Shown one piece after another: positions 58,483-64,000 of a DNA stretch of 64,000 nt (positions are counted from its first letter, which is position 1; the number at the start of each line of letters is the position of its first letter). The notes beneath the pieces were generated by a model. The model saw only the letters and a list, made by a program, of their open reading frames with translations, did not search any database and had not been told where the DNA came from. A program made the position numbers and the translations under genes. The DNA comes from Flavobacterium sp. N502536 (GTDB lineage Bacteria > Bacteroidota > Bacteroidia > Flavobacteriales > Flavobacteriaceae): contig NZ_CP110011.1 of NCBI RefSeq assembly GCF_025947345.1, positions 2,108,001 to 2,172,000 on the forward strand, read 5' to 3'.

Positions 58483-59397
58483 TTATTTTTGTAAAATCAT
58501 TTCGTCATAACTCAGGATCGTTTCGTACCCTTTTGAAGCAAAATACGATCGCGGTTCTTCTTTTGATATCACCATCACAAAGTCACCGCCCCAGGCTCCA
58601 AGACTCTTTACAACACCATCGAAATCAGGAAAAGCAATCTCTTTAATGGTTTGCATTTCGAGAATATCGCTCAGGTGAATCTCATGTTTTTCGACGGCAA
58701 AAGCAAACTCTTTTACCGTTTTAGCATTCAGAATTGCAGCCGTAATTTTGTTGTTTTCGGTGATATTTTGCGCTAAGTTTTGATTTTTATTGTTGTAATA
58801 AGCTTGTATTGCTGCTTTACTATTTTGTTTTTTATTCAGATAAACAAAATGAATATTTTGGGTAAAATCCGGATGAAAAGAGACTGGTTTTACCGTGTTA
58901 TTTTCAATTTGGTAAACGATTGGCGTGTCATTTTGCGCACAGGCAATGTCATAACCGCTGCCTCCGAAACTGTTTTTTAACAAAGTAAACGCATTAACTT
59001 TAGTCCATTGTGCCACATTGTTAAGCAAGGTTGACGAAGTACCTAATCCCCAGTTTTTAGGGAAGCTAAGATGGGTGCTGATGTTGTAACCGTTAGTATT
59101 TTCGAGAAAATCCGGATTTAAACGGTAGGCTTCGTGCAGAATTTGAATCAAGGTCGTTTTTACAGTTTCGGGTTCTGATGTAGGATTGTCGATAATTTCC
59201 GAAAATGTGAGCGTATCTTCAAACCAAAGCTGTCCGTCAAAATCATAACTTTTCCAATTGATTTCGCGGTTTGAACCATTTTCAACCACCAGATCCTGGC
59301 CAAATTTGGTTGGCAAGGCAAAAGCATCGGCGCCATCTAAAACAAGATATTCTCCGGAAATAAGCAACTTTCCGTTACTGTAAAAGGTTGTTTTCAT
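58483..59397 (-). CDS. GYDIA family GHMP kinase (mevalonate pathway, inferred)
   Basis: A 304-residue small-molecule kinase. Motifs: G-K-L-L-I-S-G-E-Y-L-V (about 9-19), W-G-L-G-T-S-S-T-L-L (about 115-124) and S-G-Y-D-I-A-C-A-Q (about 146-154), the G-Y-D-I-A that names the family, and L-G-A-W-G-G-D-F-V near the end. It is next to HMG-CoA reductase, and the window has a separate mevalonate kinase and mvaD, so a phosphomevalonate kinase role is likely; this is inferred, not shown. Confidence 0.86.
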   Translation of the reverse strand: MKTTFYSNGKLLISGEYLVLDGADAFALPTKFGQDLVVENGSNREINWKSYDFDGQLWFEDTLTFSEIIDNPTSEPETVKTTLIQILHEAYRLNPDFLENTNGYNISTHLSFPKNWGLGTSSTLLNNVAQWTKVNAFTLLKNSFGGSGYDIACAQNDTPIVYQIENNTVKPVSFHPDFTQNIHFVYLNKKQNSKAAIQAYYNNKNQNLAQNITENNKITAAILNAKTVKEFAFAVEKHEIHLSDILEMQTIKEIAFPDFDGVVKSLGAWGGDFVMVISKEEPRSYFASKGYETILSYDEMILQK

Positions 59398-59413
59398 TCT
59401 TCAATTATAAATT

Positions 59414-59486
59414 AAATTCCAACTTTCAAATTCCAAATTCCAAAATCCCAGGTTAATTGGAATTTGGAATTTGAAATTTGGAATTT
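59414..59486. repeat. AAATTCC-heptad palindromic repeat
   Basis: The left arm is four AAATTYC-type heptads (59414-59441); the right arm (59459-59486) is its reverse complement at 27 of 28 positions. It fills the gap between the HMG-CoA reductase stop codon (59487) and the GYDIA kinase start (59397). Confidence 0.85.
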
Positions 59487-60803
59487 TTACTTTGTTCTTA
59501 GGTTTTCAATAAATTCCACCACAGCACTGTGCGAAACGGCATTTTTCTTAAAATGAGATTTAATAAGATGACGTTCTTCTTCAGTCGCTTCAAATTGATT
59601 GATAATGTTATTCAGGTGCATTTTCATATGTCCTTCCTGAATTCCTGTAGTGGTAAGCGAACGTAAGGCAGCAAAGTTTTGGGCAAGACCAGCAACGGCT
59701 ACAACCTCCATTAATTCTTTTGCAGAAGGCTTTTCGAGTATGTCAAAACATAGTTTTACCAGTGGGTGCAAAGAGGTTAATCCACCTACAGTTCCCAGAG
59801 CTAAAGGAATTTCAAGCCAGAAAGTAAAAATTCCGTCTTCGATTTTAGCGTGAGATAAACTTGAATATTGACCGTTTTTGGAAGCATAAGCATGGACTCC
59901 CGCTTCAACTGCTCTGAAGTCATTTCCGGTGGCAAGAATTACGGCGTCAATTCCGTTCATAATTCCTTTATTGTGTGTTACAGCCCTAAAAGGCTCTACT
60001 TCGGCAATCTGAACCGCTTGTACAAAACGCTCGGCAAACTCCTGCGGATTTGAGATGTGCTTTTCTGTTAAATCGGCAACAGGACAGGAAACTTCTGCCT
60101 TAACAATGCAATTTGGTACATAATTAGACAAAATGCTCATCACTACTTTTAAAGTTTCCTCTTCTGAAAACAAATCAGACTGGTGAAATTCGTCTTTTAA
60201 GGTAGTGGCAAACTGCTCCAGACATGAATTGATAAAATTGGCTCCCATGCTGTCTTTGGTTTCAAAAGTAGCATGAAGCTGAAAGTAATTTTCAAGAAGA
60301 CTTCTTTTGTCTTTTAGTTTTATATCTAAAATTCCGCCACCGCGTTGCTGCATATTTTTGGTAATGCTTTGAGTGTCGGAAAATAATTTAGGTTTAATCT
60401 GGTTAAAAAACGATTCCAGTTTTTCAGCATCTCCGTTAAAGATAAAGTGTACCTGCCCGATTTTTTCTGTAGCGATTACAGTTGCTTTAAAGCCGCCTCT
60501 TGTCGACCAGTATTTGGCTGCTTTTGATGCCGCGGCAACGACTGAACTTTCCTCAATTGCCATCGGAATCGTTTTGTATTTTCCGTTGATCAGGAAGTTA
60601 GGCGCGACTCCAAGCGGGATGTAGAGATTGGTAATCGTATTTTCAATGAATTCATCGTGCAATTGTTGTAGCTTTTCGTCTGAATTCCAGTAATTTCTTA
60701 TAATCGTCAGGGCCTCTTCAGGGCTTGAAAAATAGGTATTGGCAATCCAGTTTATTTTTTCTTTTTTGGATAATTTCGAAAATCCGGCAACAGCGTTGTT
60801 CAT
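59487..60803 (-). CDS. Hydroxymethylglutaryl-CoA reductase, class II
   Basis: A 438-residue soluble enzyme forming mevalonate from HMG-CoA. Catalytic Glu in M-A-I-E-E-S-S-V-V-A-A-A (81-92), the D-S-M-G-A-N-F-I-N dinucleotide/CoA segment (about 181-189), the lysine region H-N-K-G-I-M-N-G-I-D (about 264-273) and G-N-D-F-R-A-V-E-A-G. It is the short class II (often called degradative) form without membrane domain, but the linked kinases and decarboxylase suggest biosynthesis. Its promoter has a TATCTTTG -7 element. Confidence 0.95.
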   Translation of the reverse strand: MNNAVAGFSKLSKKEKINWIANTYFSSPEEALTIIRNYWNSDEKLQQLHDEFIENTITNLYIPLGVAPNFLINGKYKTIPMAIEESSVVAAASKAAKYWSTRGGFKATVIATEKIGQVHFIFNGDAEKLESFFNQIKPKLFSDTQSITKNMQQRGGGILDIKLKDKRSLLENYFQLHATFETKDSMGANFINSCLEQFATTLKDEFHQSDLFSEEETLKVVMSILSNYVPNCIVKAEVSCPVADLTEKHISNPQEFAERFVQAVQIAEVEPFRAVTHNKGIMNGIDAVILATGNDFRAVEAGVHAYASKNGQYSSLSHAKIEDGIFTFWLEIPLALGTVGGLTSLHPLVKLCFDILEKPSAKELMEVVAVAGLAQNFAALRSLTTTGIQEGHMKMHLNNIINQFEATEEERHLIKSHFKKNAVSHSAVVEFIENLRTK

Positions 60804-60832
60804 TCTCAGTATTTTAAAGGGTAAAGATGCCG

Positions 60833-60864
60833 CAAAGATACTATTTTAAGACTTTTGTTTGCAA
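60833..60864 (-). promoter_or_regulatory. Promoter of HMG-CoA reductase
   Basis: Minus-strand TTG (60862-60864), 21-base spacer, TATCTTTG (60833-60840), 29 bases before the ATG at 60803. Spacer is slightly long. Confidence 0.55.
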
Positions 60865-60985
60865 TGTATTTGAAAATTGAAAAATACGCAATCGTTATTT
60901 TTTTTAACATTTAACAATTATAATGGGTATTATGTTCATTTTTTTTACTAAAATTGGGCTCTTTTTTATATTTAAAATAATTCTA

Positions 60986-63157
60986 ATGAATACAGGTAAA
61001 ATTACTGTTATATTTTTATTTTTAGTTGCTACTGTTTTCGGTCAACAAAAAATTACTGTCGAGAATATTTATACGGGAGCATTTCGGGCAAAAGGAATGG
61101 ATGAACTGCAATCGTTAAAAAATACAGAGCAATATACGGTCTTAAATGTAGATCAGGCTAGCAGAAGCATGCAGATCGATTTGTATGACTTTGCGACACT
61201 AAAAAAAGTGGACAATTTAATTGATACCAAAAACCACGCAGCACTTGCTGAAGGAATTGACAGTTATACTTTTGATGCCTCGGAAAAAAAGATTTTAATT
61301 GCGTGTAATACCAAACAAATCTTCCGCCACTCGTTTACAGCAGATTATTTTTTATATGATATCAATACAAAATCGTTAACGAAATTGTTCGATTTTCAGA
61401 TTCAGGAGCCTACTTTTTCTCCCGACGGAACTAAAATCGCCTATGCAAAAGAGAATAACTTGTATGTATACGATCTGGCTTCTAAAAAAACAACAGCAGT
61501 TACAACCGATGGAAAGAAAAATGCCATCATCAATGGTATTACCGACTGGGTTTATGAAGAAGAGTTTTCATTTGTAAGAGCCTTCGACTGGAGCAAAGAC
61601 AGTAAAAAACTAGCTTATATCCGTTTTGACGAAAGTGCTGTTCCGGAGTTTTCGATGTCCATCTTTCAAAAAGATTTGTATCCAACCATTGAAACGTTTA
61701 AATATCCTAAAGCAGGAGAAAAAAACTCAGTAGTATCTTTACATATCTATGATGCGGTGAGTAATACAGGTAAAAAAGTGGATTTAGGAAACTACAACGA
61801 CTTTTATATTGCAAGATTACAATGGACAAATGACAACAATGTATTGTCGGCTCAGGTGTTAAACCGTCACCAGGATAATTTGGATTTGTTGTTTGTGGAT
61901 GGAACTACTGCTGCGGCAAAAGTGGTTTTAAATGAAAAAGACAAAGCTTATGTCGATGTTACCGACAATTTAACCTTCTTAAAAGACAATAGCTTTATTT
62001 GGACAAGTGAAAAAGACGGGTTTAATCATATTTATGTATACGATAAAAACGGAAAACTTAAGAATCAGGTAACAAAAGGAAACTGGGAAGTAACTTCATA
62101 CTACGGTTTCGACGAAAAAAATAAAACGGTTTTCTACCAATCTACAGAAAACGGTTCGATCAACAGAGATATTTACCGCATTGCTTTAGACGGAAAGAAC
62201 AAAGTTCGTTTGTCTAAAAATACAGGAACCAGTTCGGCAACTTTCAGCCCTAACTTCCAGTTCTTTATCAATACGTTTTCAAGCAATCTACAGCCAACTA
62301 CTTATACGTTAAACGAGGCGAAGACAGGAAAAGAAATTCAGGTTATCGAAAACAACAAGGAGCTTTCTACTAAATTAGCTGCTTATAACTTACCTGCAAA
62401 AGAATTTTTTGTTTTAAAAACAGCAAAAGGAAACGAACTTAATGCATGGATTTTAAAACCAAAAGACTTTGATCCTTCTAAAAAATATCCGGTTTTCATG
62501 TACCAGTATTCTGGTCCGGGTTCTCAACAGGTAAACAACGACTGGAACAATTCAGACGACTACTGGTTTGTATCTCTTACACAGCAAGGTTATATTGTAG
62601 CTTGTGTTGATGGTAGAGGAACAGGATTTAAAGGTGCTGATTTCAAAAAAGTAACTCAAAAAGAATTAGGGAAATACGAAGTAGAAGATCAGATTGATGC
62701 TGCAAAAGTAATCGGAGCTTATCCGTATGTGGATGCTGCAAGAATTGGAATCTTCGGCTGGAGCTATGGTGGATTTATGGCTTCAAACTGTATTTTTCAG
62801 GGGAATGATGTTTTCAAAATGGCAATCGCAGTGGCTCCGGTAACAAACTGGCGTTTTTATGACAGCGTTTACACCGAAAGATACATGCAGACTCCACAGG
62901 AAAATGCAAGCGGTTACGATCAGAACTCTCCAATCAATCACGTTGATAAATTAAAAGGGAAATTTTTATTGATTCACGGATCAGCGGATGACAACGTGCA
63001 TGTACAAAATTCAATGCAGATGATGGAAGCTTTAATTCAGGCGAATAAACAATTCGATTCTCAAATTTATCCGGATAAAAATCACGGGATATATGGTGGA
63101 AAGACCAGAATTCAGCTGTATAACAAGATGACTAACTTTATCAAAGAAAACTTATAA
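60986..63157 (+). CDS. Dipeptidyl peptidase IV-type S9 peptidase
   Basis: A 723-residue secreted serine peptidase. Signal peptide 1-19 (A-T-V-F-G-Q), an N-terminal beta-propeller with the double-Glu anchor W-V-Y-E-E-E (188-193), and an alpha/beta-hydrolase domain with Ser593 in G-W-S-Y-G-G, Asp668 in H-G-S-A-D-D-N-V and His700 in K-N-H-G. Expected to remove N-terminal X-Pro or X-Ala dipeptides in the periplasm. The ATG at 60986 gives a proper signal peptide; the frame extends upstream to 60923. The next gene is a peptide transporter, so products may be imported. Confidence 0.95.
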   Translation: MNTGKITVIFLFLVATVFGQQKITVENIYTGAFRAKGMDELQSLKNTEQYTVLNVDQASRSMQIDLYDFATLKKVDNLIDTKNHAALAEGIDSYTFDASEKKILIACNTKQIFRHSFTADYFLYDINTKSLTKLFDFQIQEPTFSPDGTKIAYAKENNLYVYDLASKKTTAVTTDGKKNAIINGITDWVYEEEFSFVRAFDWSKDSKKLAYIRFDESAVPEFSMSIFQKDLYPTIETFKYPKAGEKNSVVSLHIYDAVSNTGKKVDLGNYNDFYIARLQWTNDNNVLSAQVLNRHQDNLDLLFVDGTTAAAKVVLNEKDKAYVDVTDNLTFLKDNSFIWTSEKDGFNHIYVYDKNGKLKNQVTKGNWEVTSYYGFDEKNKTVFYQSTENGSINRDIYRIALDGKNKVRLSKNTGTSSATFSPNFQFFINTFSSNLQPTTYTLNEAKTGKEIQVIENNKELSTKLAAYNLPAKEFFVLKTAKGNELNAWILKPKDFDPSKKYPVFMYQYSGPGSQQVNNDWNNSDDYWFVSLTQQGYIVACVDGRGTGFKGADFKKVTQKELGKYEVEDQIDAAKVIGAYPYVDAARIGIFGWSYGGFMASNCIFQGNDVFKMAIAVAPVTNWRFYDSVYTERYMQTPQENASGYDQNSPINHVDKLKGKFLLIHGSADDNVHVQNSMQMMEALIQANKQFDSQIYPDKNHGIYGGKTRIQLYNKMTNFIKENL

Positions 63158-63191
63158 CATAAAACTAAACCTTAAATAAATAATAAAGAAT

Positions 63192-64000
63192 ATGGGAGAA
63201 ACTCAAGTAAAAACAGCGCATCCAAAAGGACTATGGGTATTATTTGGAACGGAGATGTGGGAGCGGTTCAACTTTTATGGAATGCGAGCTTTATTAACTT
63301 TATTTCTTGTGAATTCATTATTGATGAAGGAAGAAGAGGCATCTTTAATTTATGGAGGTTTCCTCGGACTTTGTTATTTAACGCCAATGTTGGGAGGTTT
63401 TGTTGCCGATCGTTTTTTAGGTAACAGAAATTGTATTATGCTGGGCGGGTTGCTTATGGCGATTGGACAATTGTTGTTGTTTACCAGTGGTAGTGTTTTT
63501 GAAGCGAACTTAGGTTTGGCAAAAACAATTATGTATTCTGCTTTAGGAGTTATCGTATTTGGTAACGGATTCTTTAAGCCAAACATTTCCAGTATGGTGG
63601 GAAGTTTGTATCCTAAACAGGAAAAAACAAAACTAGATAGTGCTTTTACTATTTTCTATATGGGAATCAACATCGGAGCCTTTTTAGGTCAGTCTATTTG
63701 TCCGTTGTTAGGAGATGTAAAAGATGCAGGTGGAATTAGAGACATTCATGCTTTCAGATGGGGATTCATGGCGGCTTCTGCTGCAATGTTCATCGGAACC
63801 ATTCTTTTCTACTTCCTGAAAAATAAATATGTGGTTTCTCCTGAAGGAAAGCCATTAGGAGGATTGCCTTCTAAAAATGATGCTTCTGATTTTGAAGAAG
63901 GAGAAGCACAAAAAGCAAATTTCTCCAATAAAGCGTTAACAATTGCCGGACTTGCATTTGTGGCTTTAGGATTCTTTTTTCATTATGTGGTAGGTCAGAA
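63192..64000 (+). CDS. POT/PTR family peptide transporter, cut by window edge
   Basis: Only the first 269 residues are in the window. M-G-E-T-Q-V ... L-F-G-T-E-M-W-E-R-F-N-F-Y-G-M-R-A-L is the POT signature E-x-x-E-R-F-x-Y-Y/G, and the F-Y-M-G-I-N-I-G-A-F-L-G segment matches the second one. About six helices are visible. It should import di- and tripeptides with protons; it lies 34 bases after the DPP-IV gene, giving a peptide degradation-uptake pair. Confidence 0.93.
   Translation, partial: MGETQVKTAHPKGLWVLFGTEMWERFNFYGMRALLTLFLVNSLLMKEEEASLIYGGFLGLCYLTPMLGGFVADRFLGNRNCIMLGGLLMAIGQLLLFTSGSVFEANLGLAKTIMYSALGVIVFGNGFFKPNISSMVGSLYPKQEKTKLDSAFTIFYMGINIGAFLGQSICPLLGDVKDAGGIRDIHAFRWGFMAASAAMFIGTILFYFLKNKYVVSPEGKPLGGLPSKNDASDFEEGEAQKANFSNKALTIAGLAFVALGFFFHYVVGQ

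Overview
The window comes from a Flavobacterium-like member of the Bacteroidota. Supporting signs are the AT-rich sequence, promoters of the form TTG-N18-19-TAnnTTTG, a SusC/SusD outer-membrane pair, a type IX secretion (T9SS) tail, bacterial-type mevalonate genes (class II HMG-CoA reductase, a GYDIA-type GHMP kinase), and lipoprotein and TonB-receptor styles typical of the group. The species cannot be fixed from sequence alone. I count 53 intact or probable protein genes, one edge-truncated gene, one tRNA-Phe(GAA), one decayed gene and many intergenic palindromic repeats.

Layout. 0-9.5 kb: saccharopine dehydrogenase-like protein, DUF423 protein, ATP-dependent PEP carboxykinase, a phytase lipoprotein with its TonB-dependent receptor, and a DUF4407 membrane protein. 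9.7-18.8 kb: housekeeping and small genes (PH-domain protein, MmcQ/YjbR, DUF4260, GNAT, cyclase, HemW, RuvC, a flippase-like membrane protein overlapping a GT2 glycosyltransferase, DUF456, a DUF937-like protein). 18.9-24.6 kb: pseudouridine synthase, then a mevalonate/prenyl cluster (mvaD, mevalonate kinase, UbiA prenyltransferase) interrupted by a RelE/ParE-type toxin-antitoxin pair, then TspO. 24.6-28.3 kb: tandem paralogous carboxypeptidase-regulatory-like proteins, a flavoprotein and a glycerophosphodiesterase.

28.4-49.1 kb is a complete starch/maltodextrin utilisation locus. The minus-strand operon is MFS transporter, beta-phosphoglucomutase, GH65 phosphorylase, GH97 alpha-glucosidase, followed by two GH13 enzymes. 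A LacI-type regulator sits at the divergent point, and susC-susD-susE plus a T9SS-secreted GH13 amylase run on the plus strand. Inferred flow: the secreted amylase cuts starch outside; SusC/D/E bind and import oligosaccharides; periplasmic GH13 and GH97 enzymes shorten them; the MFS protein imports maltose; GH65 phosphorolyses it to glucose and beta-glucose-1-phosphate; PgmB makes glucose-6-phosphate.

49.2-64 kb: an MHS-type MFS transporter with a small membrane partner, tRNA-Phe flanked by a decayed gene, then coaX, an outer-membrane protein, lptC, a small membrane protein, a CNNM/CBS protein and a PpiD-like foldase, all on the plus strand. The second mevalonate block (GYDIA kinase and HMG-CoA reductase), a DPP-IV-type S9 peptidase and the start of a POT peptide transporter follow.

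The most unusual signal is a set of at least ten families of short-word, mostly palindromic repeats. They sit almost exactly against stop codons in about a dozen gaps. Copies of two of these families also lie in frame inside hemW, the cyclase gene and the GT2 gene.
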